Source: Bugulina stolonifera
Lineage: Eukaryota > Bryozoa > Gymnolaemata > Cheilostomatida > Bugulidae
Direction: 5' to 3'
DNA length: 64,000 nt
Assembly (NCBI GenBank): GCA_935421135.1
Contig: OW285187.1
Coordinates: 1,736,001 to 1,800,000, forward strand
Shown: piece by piece, positions 17,001 through 29,454 of the stretch
Numbering within the stretch: the first letter of the stretch is position 1
Layout of the letters: the number at the start of each line of letters is the position of its first letter
Notes under the pieces: generated by a model
What the model was told of the DNA's origin: nothing
The model's database searches: none
What the model saw: the letters and a program-made list of their open reading frames with translations, nothing else
Made by a program: the position numbers and the translations under genes

Positions 17001-20000
17001 ATATCACTGTGTATTTAAACTGTTTAGATGGCCATGATGAACATGTCAGTGTTCTTGCCAGCCCTGCTCCTGATTGCATCTTCCCTTGTCTTACCCATCA
17101 GCTACCTGGCTATATGTGAGTATAAGATACAAACACATCAGCTACCTAGCTATAATGTAAGTATAATATGCAAACCCATCAGCTACCTGGCTATATGTGA
17201 GTATAATATGCAAAAGCATAATACAATTGTTGACTGTTAATACAGCATTAACTATGAACTGTATAATCATTCTGCTTCACTGTTCACCTTTAATGCAAGA
17301 AATGTGTTACACTCTATAGTATAGTGAGACAGGTACTAACCATGTGTTACACACCATAATATAGTGAGACAGGTACTAACCATGTGTTACACTCCATAAT
17401 ATAGTGAGACAGGTACTAACCATGTGTTACACTCCATAATATAGTGAGACAGGTACTAACCATGTGTTACACTCCATAATATAGTGAGACAGGTACTAAC
17501 CATGTGTTGCACTCCATAGTATAGTGAGACAGGTACTAGCCATGTGTTGCACTCCATAGTATAGTGAGACAGGTACTAGCCATGTGTTTTTATACTCCTT
17601 CGTATAACATGAAAAAGTGAATAATGACTAATATTAAGAATGTTTGGAAGTCGGCATGTATCCACCGAGACAATGAAGCAATGAATTGTTGTCTTGCAGA
17701 CATTTACCGATCCCGTGGAGGATGCGGTGGAGAGGTCACGGTTCACAATCTCCTCTACCAGAAACAGCATATGAAGATTCTCACTACAGGGGTAGCAGTC
17801 GTCTACTGCTTGGTTATTATGTAAGTACTAGTGAACGGTGATAGCAAGCGTCTGCCGTATACTTATCATATGGGTACACGTGACCAGTGGTAATGGTCGT
17901 TGACTATCTAGCTAGTATTTAGCTACTTAGTCAATGATTGCCTGGCTGGCTGCACTTCAAAAGGAAGACTACCTCTCCACTACTGTAGCAGTTACAGTGT
18001 CACCAGTGTGATTGATTAAATGGATGTGGATATCGGGTCAAGAATTAAAATGATAAACGTAGTACAACATCTAATCTACCATAATGAGGCGCAACTTTCT
18101 TTCCTTGCAGCGGAGGAGTGATAGAGTTTCATGCTACTGCCAGCCCGCTAACAAGTACCGTGCCTGCTGCCATCTCGGAGGTTGTTAAACTAGGGCTGCA
18201 GGATTTCAACAAGTTTTTTGACCACTGCATAACTGTAAGTTAAGTCAAACTGTTATCAAATCTGTTAATGCAGGGACACAAGCATTGAACTAAATACAGA
18301 AACAATCGATTTGACACAAAGATGACGCAATGCAAAGTTTCTAGACTCTATTTACAATGAATTCAGAGATGCAAAAGTAGGTCAAATTCCAAGTTACTCC
18401 CTTAACAGGAAGTGGATATGCTTGACCCTAAGGCGTTTTTTCAATTTTCGAGCTTCAAGGTACTCCCTACTTACCCTACCATTTGGTAGTGATCCACCTG
18501 GTCGACATGCTTTTCTGAAAGCTTCAACAAAAATGCAAATTGGTACAATGGGTAAAACATTGGTGTCATGATAGAGCTATAGCAAACTCCACTATGGTGT
18601 TACGATAGAACTGCAAGTTCATCAATTATAGTAGTATTGTAACTCTTCATTACAGCCATGAACAGGTAAAGTATGTGGTTAAATACATGTACGAGTAGAA
18701 AATCTGCTTAGTCATTTGTAGTTGCAAGCTTATTCCTCATTGCATGCAGTTTCCTGAACTACTGTTATGGCTCCAGGACTAAGAAACAGTGTTTGCTAGT
18801 GATCCCCTGACTTAGGGGTGATCCCAGTCCACCAAAGGTGCCTGGGATATTCCTTTATATCATTGTTATAGTAGATTATTATATAATTATGGAACATTAC
18901 TGCATATAATTGCCATGGTAGTAAACTCTTATATTACAGGAAATACGTTACTTTCTAAATGAAGGTTTGCTCAGCTTATTAAAAGGTGGAGTGGTGACAA
19001 TTACAGGTAAGCTAATATTACAGATGTGGAGATTTTGTTGCAGTTACTATTTATTGCCACATGACATCTAAACAGATGCAGAAAGGTGATAATGAAGTAG
19101 GATGTCTTCACTGCCCGGTTTGCTAATTAATTTGCAGAAGATTTTGGAGGAATTATTCTGAACATCACTGGAGCAATAAACTTTGATGAGCTCGATGTCT
19201 TGGTTGCTACTCTTAGGAATGTAACCCATGGTGAGTACATACATGGGCTGTGTAACACGTGGTAAGTATATACATGAGCTATACTAAGACGAGTGTAACA
19301 CATGGTAAGTATATACATGGGCTGTGTAACACATGGTAAGTATATACATGGGCTATACTAAGGAGCGTAGCACATGGTAAGTACATACATGGGCTATACT
19401 AAGGAATGTAACACATGGTAAGTACATAGTACATGAGATATACTCAGGAATGTAATCATGTTTCATCCACAGTTATATAATGCATATTAAGGCATTCAGT
19501 ATTGATAATTAAGGTTGCTAGTTTGATATTTGTAAGTAAAGATACAGTAACAGTAGATTCCATCAGTATCTGTCACTCTCAAGCCTGATGCAAGTTCATC
19601 TGGGAAGATTATATATAATAAAGCCTGATTGTCATACTATCATATACTAAGACTCTGTCTCTATTCTGACACCATATTGCAGATGTGGACTACCTGAAGG
19701 TCGGACTAAGAACAGCTACAGATGAAGTCGGCACTGCTAATCTAGCTATAACAGCTATAAGCACAAACTACGCATCTATGAGGGGCTCACTAGCAAAGGT
19801 TAACCAAATCTGTAGCACGCTGGGTATACTTGGTGCTAGGGCATGTGGAGGTATACCAACAGCCTCTGATTTACCAGCTGCCCCTTCTCCAATAGACGTA
19901 TGTACAAGTATATACAAGTATATACAAGTATATACAAGTATATACAAGTATATACAAGTATATACAAGTATATACAAGTATATACAAGTATATACAAGTA

Positions 20001-23000
20001 TATACAAGTATATACAAGTATATACAAGTATATACAAGTATATACAAGTATATACAAGTATATACAAGTATATACAAGTATATACAAGTATATACAAGTA
20101 ATACTTATTGTTTTAAAGAGCTTGGAAAGCAAGCTATATACTGTGTTTAGGTTTTAACTATTTACAACTGTTTGAGCAAAATAAACATGATTGTACAGTC
20201 ATACGTTGTCTCTGCTACAGTCATACATTGTCTCTGCTACAGTCATACATTGTCTCTGTTACAGTCATACATTGTCTCTGTTACAGTCATACATTGTCTC
20301 TGTTACAGTCATACATTGTCTCTGTTACAGTCATACATTATCTCTGTTACAGTCATACATTGTCTCTGTTACAGTCATACATTGTCTCTGTTACAGTCAT
20401 ACATTATCTCTGTTACAGTCATACATTGTCTCTGTTACAGTCATACATTGTCTCTGTTACAGTCATACGTTGTCTCTGTTACAGTCATACATTGTCTCTG
20501 TTACAGTCATACGTTGTCTCTGTTACAGTCATACGTTGTCTCTGCTACTGTCATACATTGTCTCTGTTACAGTCATACGTTGTCTCTGTTACAGTCATAC
20601 GTTGTCTCTGTTACAGTCATACATTGTCTCTGTTACAGTCATACGTTGTCTCTGTTACAGTCATACGTTGTCTCTGTTACAGTCATACGTTGTCTCTGTT
20701 ACAGTCATACATTGTCTCTGTTACAGTCAAACATTGTCTCTGTTACAGTCATACGTTGTCTCTGTTACAGTCATACATTGTCTCTGTTACAGTCATACGT
20801 TGTCTCTGTTACAGTCATATGTTGTCTCTGTTACAGTCATACGTGGTCTCTGTTACAGTCATACATTGTCTCTGTTACAGTCATACGTTGTCTCTGTTAC
20901 AGTCATACATTGTCTCTGTTACAGTCATACGTTGTCTCTGTTACAGTCATACGTTGTCTCTGTTACTGTCATACATTGTCTCTGTTACAGTCATACATTG
21001 TCTCTGTTACAGTCATACGTTGTCTCTGTTACAGTCATATGTTGTCTCTGTTACAGTCATACGTTGTCTCTGTTACAGTCATACATTGTCTCTGTTACAG
21101 TCATACGTTGTCTCTGTTACAGTCATATGTTGTCTCTGTTACAGTCATACATTGTCTCTGTTACAGTCATACATTGTCTCTGTTACAGTCATACGTTGTC
21201 TCTGTTACAGTCATACATTGTCTCTGTTACAGTCATACATTGTCTCTGTTACAATGTTACCCCCATTTCCTCTTTGATACGACTAGAGTTAGATGGTTCA
21301 TAGTGGTATTGATATGTTACTATAGGGACCAGTGTCTCTAGTACGAAGTAGCTTGCTGTTCAACGTAACAATTATATATATTAATGTAGATCGGATTTGA
21401 TGGGGAGGATCTGCTAAAGAATGTAGAAGATTTGGATATTTCGGGAATGCTTGATGGGGTGAGTATTACAATGCATATAGTCAGTATTACATAGAAGGGT
21501 ATGTATTCCACAATACAATAGGGTAAGTATTCTAAGATGTGGTAAGTATTACATAATAGGGTAAGTATTACATAATGTGGTAAATATTACATAATGTGGT
21601 AAGTGTCTGGTTCCATCTATAAACAGTGATTAGTAATCACCACCCTGACCCTAATCAGTTGGTGTATATCTGTTTTAGTATGACAAATTCAACCTCAGCC
21701 TGATCACAGACCTGGCTAAGAAAAGTATACCTTTAGACAGTGAGTAGTTATATATTATACGTGTAGTACCTTTAGACAGCAAGTAGTTATATATTATACT
21801 TGTAGTACCTTTAGACAGTGAGTAGTTATATATCATACGTGTAGTACCTTTAGACAGTGAGTAGTTATATATCATACGTGTAGTACCTTTAGACAGCGAG
21901 TAATTATACATGTATATATATTTCTAATAATACAGATATACATGTACATGTACATATATTATATTTTAGTTTTCCTTATATTAGTTACCATTGCTACACA
22001 TTCAGGTAAGCATTATACAAAACAGTAAATTTGATTGAATAACTCCAAAGCATTTTATGTTGCATCACTGCATTTCCTAAACTAGCGTGGACCTGCAGTA
22101 CACGTAGTAGATATTCTACTAAACTGAATGATAATATATTAAATGATCTCTCCCTCAGGTATATATGACAAGATAAAGAACAGTACTGAGGAGGTACAGA
22201 AGAGTATTGACTGGGAGGCCGTAAGTAATAACCTCACCTCTCTTTGTGTAGACTATAGACTACTTACGCTGCATCTATACAAACTCATGTAGTATTAGTG
22301 GACCTCTATTACAGGAAAGAATACCATTATCATGCTGACTTACTTCACTGAGCCCATATTGGTATTAGTAGTAGAAAAAACCTGCATTTCTCAACTTCAT
22401 GTACATTGTACAATAGTTTAGTATTGTAGGTTTCATTTGAGGTGAGTATTATGATGGAGTTTTGATATACTACCTCCAATAATATTACTACTATGATACC
22501 TACATGTATATATTGTTATAATATTACTACACTGCATACTATAATATTACCATGCTTTCTCCTATATTATTATAATACTACCTGCTATATTACTATGCTT
22601 CCTCCTATATTACTACATGTATACTTTCTCCTATATTACTACATGTATACTTTCTCCTATATTACTACATGTATACTTTCTCCTATATTGTTATACTGAT
22701 CTTAAAGTTTACTTCTTGATTCTATAGTTGAATCCTGTGACCCATGAATTCATGGAGGGAATAATAGAATTGAGTGAAAGCATTCTTCAACATAGAGCAT
22801 TCTACCTCCTGTGAGTATACCATTGAGTGTTAGTACATGTATGATATTAGTAACTACATTTTTCTTGGATGGAACATTTGTACCATCAAAAGTTTTATAA
22901 GCATTTTGGTTCTGCAGTGATATCTTGAAATTTTGTAAAAAGCAAACCCAATGCAACATTGCGCAGCTGTAGTATGCTAGCACCTTTAAAACAACCTGTC

Positions 23001-26000
23001 TCTTACTGTGATTGTAGAATAAGTATGTCAGCTCACATCATACCGGGAATATTGTAAGTGTTAGATAACGCGTAGTGTAGTCCTACAATTATACTACGAT
23101 GTAAGATATATAGATGTGAATAGCCTGTGTACCCTGCTTTAGTGGTCACCTTATCAGAGCTATGATAGTCATACCAGTCCTTTACGCAACCTCAGTGGTA
23201 GCTGGTGTGGCTATGGGGCTACTTGGCACATATAACGAGACCTTCCCATGTCCTGAGAGAACCACTGCCTCCGCTCTTGGAGCTGAGTTTCTGAGCAAGT
23301 GAGTTGCTACTTTAAACTTACCTATAATATGTTTGTGGACCGTTGTACTGTGTCCTCTTCCCAGATGGGTCTTGTATGTATAGAACTTTGGGCTATGCCC
23401 TCCTCTCAGACAGATAGTCCATGAGTAGAAACTTCTAATATTGCTTTCACGTTTTAGATATGTAATTGTTTGTCAGTATTTACAAACCTTTTGATAGCAC
23501 ACAAGACTTGTTTCGGGATGAATATATCAATTTAAAACAGTTTAGATTAAACAGTAGGGAGGCAAGTAGCCGTGTTTGTAGGACTAAGGAGATGGTAATT
23601 AATTCAACCAATAGCTGTAAGCAATATGGAGTCTATGGTATGTTGACCTACAGCTATTTGTATTTGTATGACAGAGCTCAACTAGCCCCTTTACTCTTTA
23701 ACTTCTACTATGCTATACTTTGTGGTGTGCTACTGTGTACAATGTCCGTCTTCTCTATAGTCAGCCATTCGATCTATACTGGAGACATCATTGCTAGGGT
23801 AAGTTTGAATACTAACCTTTATTATAAGACACTGGAGACATCATTGCTAGGGTAAGTTTGAATACTCATCTTTATTATAAAATTCGAGTGTGCATGGTGC
23901 ATTCTATACCTGCTTGCTCACTCTCCAATGAACGTCAACTCCACGTATTTTGTAGCTATAATATTACATCGTACTGTATACACTTACACGTACACGTACA
24001 TGAGTAATCAGGTGTGAAGTGTACATCTACATCACTATATTATGATCCCATCCTGCAGGTTGTAGATCGTGTTCCAGAGACAGTGTTCAGAAGGACGTTG
24101 AGTGTGGACATTGGATCTCAGATCACCACAGTAATCATGGCAGAGAGGGCGCTAAGGTAAATTAGATTTACCAAGCAGATGCATGTAGCTTTCCGCTAAA
24201 CTCACTACAATTTTACACTGAAGAAACAATGAAATACAGAAAACAAACAATCTTTGTATGCCATCTCAAACACAAAAAGTGATGGACACTCTTGTTTTTA
24301 TATTTCCACAAGTATTGCGAAACTTCTATATACGCGTTGTGTTGGAAGCTCAGACATAGTGAAAAGTAGAGAAATGTTCTGCTAGCTGTCGTTAGCACAA
24401 CATGTATTGTGTTACCAAGAGACCTTCAGCTGACATTGTGCTCATTGATTTTAGCACATGTGAGAGAGATGGGGGAACGCTGAAAGCTCTTGGGATGGAC
24501 GTCGGGGACTTTACAAACATTACAAATATACTGGATGAAATTGAGGTAGACATCTCCTGCTTGATGGTTGCAGCAACAGTCATTTGCAATCATTTACTTA
24601 ATTCTTTAACTTAATCTAATTTTAAAAATCAGGTTTATATTTAAGGGAAGTAGCTGATGGGTGGTGAGCCATTTACTAGCTACAATACAAGTATCTTGTA
24701 AATTTTGGGTCAGCTAGACCAAGGGCACAGAATCTTGAGAAACATCCAAGTGTGAAGCCTAGATATCTCTAGTATCACTGAGAAACAAATGTGTAGCCAT
24801 TTTAAGCATGGTACAGAGATTACAAGGGTGGTATGTGGTGGGTATTTGGTAATATACCATGGAGCTGGGCCCAGAAGAATGTTTTCATATTCCATAATAG
24901 AAGAGAGTGAGACTTAAACCCATGACCTCAGTCTATGCACTAACCTTCTGCTACTGGTAGTGAGCTAAGTCTATAAATTAACCGTCTGCTACTGGTAGTA
25001 AACTCACTCTCCTTAGAAATAGATAATTTTATTATCAGTGGCCAGACATAGAGGCATTTGCTGCAAACATTGAGAGCAAGCTGGAGGGCATACGATCTTC
25101 AGCTATACCTAAACATTCAGACACACAAGAGATTGAACGTTACCTCAACTCTTTAACTCTGCCCAATCTTGATTTTAGCCAAGTAAGTTGTAGACTTAAT
25201 TGCAAAATTTTTGCAACAAACATTACACTATAGTTTTGGTCTACGTACCTGTAACATTGTTGTGAACACTCACTTAGTCCATTATTGTTCAATAGAGAGT
25301 ACCCCAGTTAATGCTGAGTTTTACGCAGGTTATTATACCACAGTTGCAATCAAATACATGTAATTCTTAACTGCAGAGGAAGACCCTGTTTATCAATTGG
25401 CAGGAGTTTAACCTTGGGGTTGAGTAACTACAACTAAAGTTTACTTATAGGCAAAGCATATCCGCCGCTACCTCTTACATTGGCAGCTTGATAAATCATA
25501 ACTTCACATACTAAGCAAATGCTGTAATATGATAACTACAGTGTAAATACTATATAATAACTAATTCTCTATGTTTTAAAGTACAATGTAGTAAGGAACA
25601 CTGCTCTGCCTAAGTGTATAGGTATGAGATGTAGGAGAGTTTACTCCTGTTGTAGCTACATGAGACAATAAACCAAAGTCGATCAATTACAGTAGGTGGA
25701 ACCGAGAAATCCCTAGATGAATTTGCAGATGAACTCAGTCAAAAAGCTACTGCAATACGAAGTGTAAGTAACATAGCCCGTGATTATACAGTGCAAGTAC
25801 CCTATATTATATAGGCGTCCACACCAGTGTTAATTGTTAATTGTACTTCAGTTAGGTTTAGATGCTGTAAGTGCTACATAGCATCCTTGTACTTCAGTTA
25901 GGTATAGCTGCTATAAGTGTTACATAGCATACATAAGTGCTATAAGTGCTATAAGTGCTACATAGTGCTACAAGTGCTATAAGTGCTACATAGCATAGCA

Positions 26001-28853
26001 TAGCATAGCATGTACTTCAGTTGCATATAGCTGCTACAAGTGCTACAAGTGCTATAAGTGCTACATAGCATAGCATAGCATAGCATGTACTTCAGTTGCA
26101 TATAGCTGCTACAAGTGCTACAAGTGCTATAAGTGCTACATAGCATAGCATAGCATGTACTTCAGTTGCATATAGCTGCTACAAGTGCTACAAGTGCTAT
26201 AAGTGCTACATAGCATAGCATAGCATAGCATGTACTTCAGTTGCATATAGCTGCTACAAGTGCTACAAGTGCTATAAGTGCTACATAGCATAGCATAGCA
26301 TGTACTTCAGTTGCATATAGCTGCTACAAGTGCTACAAGTGCTATAAGTGCTACGTAGCATAGCATAGCATGTACTTCAGTTGCATATAGCTGCTACAAG
26401 TGCTACAAGTGCTATAAGTGCTACATAGCATAGCATAGCATGTACTTCAGTTGCATATAGCTGCTACAAGTGCTACATAGCATACATGTACTTCAGCTAC
26501 GTATAGCTACTGCAAGTGCTACATAGCATACATGTACTTCAGTTAGGTATAGCTACTGCAAGTGCTACATAGCATACATGTACTTCAGTTAGGTATAGCT
26601 ACTGCAAGTGCTATCGCAGTTGAGTTGGATAAAATGGTGGTCAGTATTAGGAATATTCAGACCCAAGTGGACGTGATCTCTAACAGTCTAGTAAGTATAT
26701 TTACTAACACATTTAAGAATTATGTGAAAAAGCGTTCTAACACTTCAAAGTGTACATAGGTCTACAGCCTACACTGTCACGTAGAAATGTGATTTTGTTA
26801 AATGAGTGGAGGGCTGTTCTAAGAGCTACAGCCAATTACATATCTCGATATAAGCATTGTGATGTCGCAGTGTTCGTAAACTTGCATGACATAGTCAAGC
26901 TGATGCTGATGATATTCTCTTCACCAATGTATGCCTCACGCAACTTGAAACATCGGAGCTACTGACTACCAGGTAGGTGGTGGTATTGATGAAAGTATGG
27001 ACTCAGTAGCCAACTCGGTTAGTGGTTTAGTTCCTGGAGGTGCAATAGGGATGAGGAGTGAGACCCTGCTTACTACACTATCAGTTACATCATATTTGTA
27101 GAGAACTTTGGAGAGTGTGTACCAAGACATGGCACCCAAAATCACTGAACTACAACAAACTGTTATCTCTCTGTTCACCGAGATGATTACTCTGGGGAAC
27201 AAGCTGGCTGATGAAGCACAAAGGTTCTTGAGAGAAGCTGTGATTGTGAGTCAAATTTTAGCATCTGGAAGCATGTAAACTTGTCATCAGTGGCGTCGTA
27301 GTGTTTCTATGGATATTAGCATTATTTTAGTACATTAAAATTGAACAACAATGCAGATTGATGTTCAAGTGCTAGTAAACTATGGTTAACCACAATTGGT
27401 CGGCTGGGTGGTCCACCTGTTAACTAAGAGGGTTACAAAGATCAGTAACACTCACCATGTCCACACATCGCTATTAGGAGCATGCACTAACTAATATTGT
27501 ATTATAACGAACTTAAGTTCAGCATTTCTCAAATGGTTACTATGTATTGTCTCGCATTATTTCACAGGATGTGAAGGATTTGCTGAACAAAGCCAAGCTC
27601 CGGCTGAGGAGTACAGTGTTTCAAATTATTGGTTTTGTGAGTATCTAACTCCCTGCTCATGCTTCTACCAAATCATGTAGAATTTCACACTTTATTATGG
27701 TTATACTATGATTTCTTATAGATGGTGTTGTACATGTATTAAGCACATTAGAATAAAATAAGATTTTTTAGTTGATTATCCAAATCCACAAAAATAGTTT
27801 ACTACTAAGTTTTCTGCAGAATTAGCAAGTTTAAAATGCTACGACTCTTTGTGATCAACTCGTTAAACCTGTATGATAAAATCAAAGTTAAGAAACTTCG
27901 TACCTGCTCACTAAATTCTTGTTAGGCGGTTGGATGACAGACTGAACCGTGCGGCCTGCCTTTATGTAACTTATATTTTTCCATTCAATACTTGTTAATA
28001 CAATACTTGGGCCATATGCATGTATGTAGTAAGCTATGGAATTAGAAATTTTTAGTGGAGTTCCCAAGCTATTTGCAACTGATGCTCTAAATTTACTTTT
28101 TGATGAAACTGTCATAATATAATACTGGTGTAGCTGCAGTGAATGCAGAAATATACATGTATGTTCTGCAGCATGATAGTCCATGTACATATATATATAT
28201 ATATATTATGTACATACAAGGCCATGCAAGACAAAGAGTTTACTTGTATCACCATGGTTACATGTATCACCATGACTACATGCATCACCATACAAATCAA
28301 CTCCATTTGTATTGTTTAGCTGCTTGAGAGCATGTTTCGCTGTCGAGTGTTCTACGATATGTATACGATACTGTCTCACTTCCTTTACGAGTACATCACA
28401 TCCTATCTGGTGAGTGATATAAGTATCAATATTGCTAGAGAAGCCAACAATCTCTTTACAAACATTCATTTGTGACATAAAGGTTTCGAATTACATAATA
28501 AGTAGTTGATATATTATTCTCCTGTGTTAAGAGGTAGACTGTGTTCTAAGAGTCAGTTTATTCTGTAGAATGGAATATGGGTATCTCTCCTTGCGATCTG
28601 CACCTGGATACTGTGTGGCCCCATCTGCTGGATGGCTACCAAGTTCTTTATGTAAGTCTTACTTCATAAAGTACCTTTTAGTTGGATGTTGGAGTCCAAG
28701 TAATTTGATATACATACAGTTAAAATTGCTACTGTAATATTACTGTTTATATCTAATCACCTTCATTGTTTTGGTAGGAGAGTTGTAGACTGGGCTGAAA
28801 GGAAGCAAGTAGCGATAGCACACCATGAAACGACATTGACCTCTGCAATTTAA
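14061..28853 (+). CDS. Prominin-family pentaspan membrane glycoprotein, 28 exons
   Basis: Exons: 14061-14098, 14491-14696, 16392-16465, 17028-17115, 17700-17820, 18111-18234, 18940-19006, 19138-19230, 19683-19897, 21390-21458, 21679-21739, 22159-22220, 22728-22810, 23018-23053, 23143-23298, 23675-23798, 24059-24156, 24455-24545, 25039-25182, 25582-25621, 25696-25763, 26589-26690, 26973-27017, 27102-27245, 27568-27636, 28320-28409, 28569-28651 and 28778-28853. All phases agree, giving 888 aa (human PROM1 is 865). Layout: signal peptide (exons 1-2, ending LLVEG/QT), TM1 in exon 4, a Cys-rich SRGGCGGE cytoplasmic loop, TM2 in exons 5-6, a long extracellular loop with NIT/NVT sites, TM3-TM4 in exons 13-16, a second large loop, TM5 in exon 27 and a short tail. 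Prominins sit in plasma-membrane protrusions, bind cholesterol and shape microvilli, cilia and photoreceptor discs. The least certain parts are the exon 1-2 junction and the 40-nt exon 20; the family assignment rests on topology and loop similarity. Confidence 0.88.
15611..16274 (-). mobile_element. Solo LTR, family A copy 2, in prominin intron 2
   Basis: Bounded by TGTAATGGT and ACCATTACA, with ATAT target duplications at 15607-15610 and 16275-16278. At 664 bp it lacks about 130 bp of the U3 start found in other copies. On the minus strand it shows TATATAAAG and AATAAAGACAC in LTR order. It lies antisense to prominin and most resembles the copy at 46684. Confidence 0.8.
16510..16960. repeat. 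Degenerate tandem array in prominin intron 3
   Basis: Roughly 23-bp units of 'aggtatactataaggttata' with 'tgc' or 'tac' variants, about 18 copies. Many contain CAGGTATAC, a donor-like sequence similar to the exon 3 end (CTACAGGTAAT at about 16460-16470), but exact copying of the junction is not clear here. Confidence 0.8.
17095..17215. repeat. Triplicated end of prominin exon 4 with its donor
   Basis: The end of exon 4, CCATCAGCTACCTGGCTATA then T and GTGAGTATA, occurs three times: the real junction at 17115/17116, a copy near 17131-17167 and another near 17177-17208. Each copy carries a GTRAGTATA donor. Confidence 0.9.
17290..17590. repeat. 40-bp tandem array in prominin intron 4
   Basis: About seven copies of a 40-bp unit with 'tagtgagacaggtactaacc' and 'atgtgttacactccataata'. 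Each contains AGGTACTAAC, a weak donor-like and branch-like motif. No match to an exon edge was found. Confidence 0.88.
19205..19450. repeat. Tandem copies of the prominin exon 8 end and donor
   Basis: The exon 8 end AGGAATGTAACCCATG followed by GTGAGTACATACATGGGCT (junction 19230/19231) is repeated about five to six times as (AGGAAT)GTAACACATGGTAAGTATATACATGGGC. Several copies keep the AGGAATGTAAC coding bases. Confidence 0.9.
19898..20100. repeat. 10-bp array (ACAAGTATAT)n starting at the prominin exon 9 donor
   Basis: About 20 perfect copies of a 10-bp unit. The array begins inside the donor GTATGTACAAGTATATAC at the end of exon 9 (19897/19898). Because the unit has no stop in some frames, long artificial ORFs cross it on both strands; these are not genes. 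Confidence 0.95.
20195..21255. repeat. 22-bp satellite-like array in prominin intron 9
   Basis: About 48 copies of a 22-bp unit, CAGTCATACATTGTCTCTGT plus TA, with recurrent alternatives (CATACA/CATACG/CATATG). Every unit contains TCTCTGTTACAG followed by TCATAC, a good polypyrimidine-plus-AG acceptor look-alike. Because 22 is not a multiple of 3 and the unit lacks stops on the plus strand, all three plus frames are open for about 1 kb. I regard these as repeat artefacts. Confidence 0.95.
21450..21605. repeat. Tandem donor copies after prominin exon 10
   Basis: The exon 10 end GATGGG followed by GTGAGTATTACA (junction 21458/21459) is followed by several GGGTAAGTATTACATAAT-type copies, about five in all, each a good 5' splice-site look-alike. 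Confidence 0.85.
21728..21900. repeat. 39-bp tandem copies of prominin exon 11 end and donor
   Basis: The end of exon 11, ATACCTTTAGACA followed by GTGAGTAGTTATAT (junction 21739/21740), is repeated four more times with period 39 bp. Each copy keeps ACCTTTAGACA and most keep GTGAGTAG (one has GCAAGTAG and the last GCGAGTAA). Confidence 0.93.
23778..23881. repeat. Duplicated prominin exon 16 end and donor, 53-bp period
   Basis: ACTGGAGACATCATTGCTAG then GGTAAGTTTGAATACT occurs twice, at 23778 (the real junction 23798/23799) and at 23831. This is a minimal two-copy stage of the junction-array pattern. Using the second donor would insert 53 nt and shift the frame. Confidence 0.92.
24640..25005 (-). 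mobile_element. Possible tRNA-derived SINE remnant in prominin intron 18
   Basis: The minus strand near 24905-24925 reads GGGTTTAAGTCTCACTC, resembling a degraded tRNA box B, and a box A-like stretch is less clear. 'ctgctactggtagt' is duplicated next to it. The boundaries are a guess. Confidence 0.3.
25848..26600. repeat. Array carrying copies of the prominin exon 22 acceptor
   Basis: About ten larger units, each starting TGTACTTCAG followed by TTGCATATAGCTGCTACAAG or TTAGGTATAGCTACTGCAAG, plus nested (AAGTGCTA)n and (TAGCA)n runs. The last copy is the real acceptor at 26588/26589, so upstream units repeat the 3' splice site and the first 20 or so coding bases of exon 22. Confidence 0.9.
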
Positions 28854-29454
28854 GATATTAGGTACAATGAAACAAAATGGAGAGGATAATGGTATATACT
28901 ATCTCTATATAATGGTATATACTATCTCGTCTTAAATGTTATCAATAGTGTAACATTATTATAATAATGCAAAGCGCTTTTGAAATTAGAGGACATTGTT
29001 ACAGTTAGAGTTGAGGGTGGTTGAGAAAGTTCTATTTGTTGTAAGTTGTGTAGATTGGTTTATGTTATGTTAATACCATGGACACTATTGGCTTATTATA
29101 TACATGTATATCATAATTTATTGAACTCATAATAATAAATTGTATATATTTTGTACATGTACAATGTACATCCACCATATATTTGATGTAAAACAAAATT
29201 TTCGGAAAAGTAAAAACAGGCATAAGTTAAATTGCATTACTGCTCTTTTTGTTTTTATGGGAACTGGCTGCTCATAAACCAGTATCATATATTTATCAAT
29301 GAGTAATAAATGTGATGTATTATGATACTTCAAACAAACACTTTATGTAATACCAATTCTATTATTGTATTACAATATCATGAGAATACATGCATATGCT
29401 ACACGTAAATGTGACTGCAGCTTCTAAAATCACTTAGAGATCTCATGAATGACT
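28854..29454. other. Intergenic between convergent prominin and noelin-like genes
   Basis: Six hundred bp containing the 3' UTRs of both genes. AATAATAAATTG near 29129 and TTTATT near 29117 offer polyadenylation-type signals for the plus and minus strands respectively. No exon seen. Confidence 0.5.

Noticed and set aside
20172..21341. Three overlapping 350-390-residue plus-strand ORFs
   Set aside because: All come from a stop-free 22-bp tandem repeat inside a prominin intron, and all three frames are open equally.
21969..22004. Possible extra prominin exon (ttttag TTTTCC...TTCAG gtaagc)
   Set aside because: Exon 11 joins directly to exon 12 in phase with good family similarity; inclusion is not needed.
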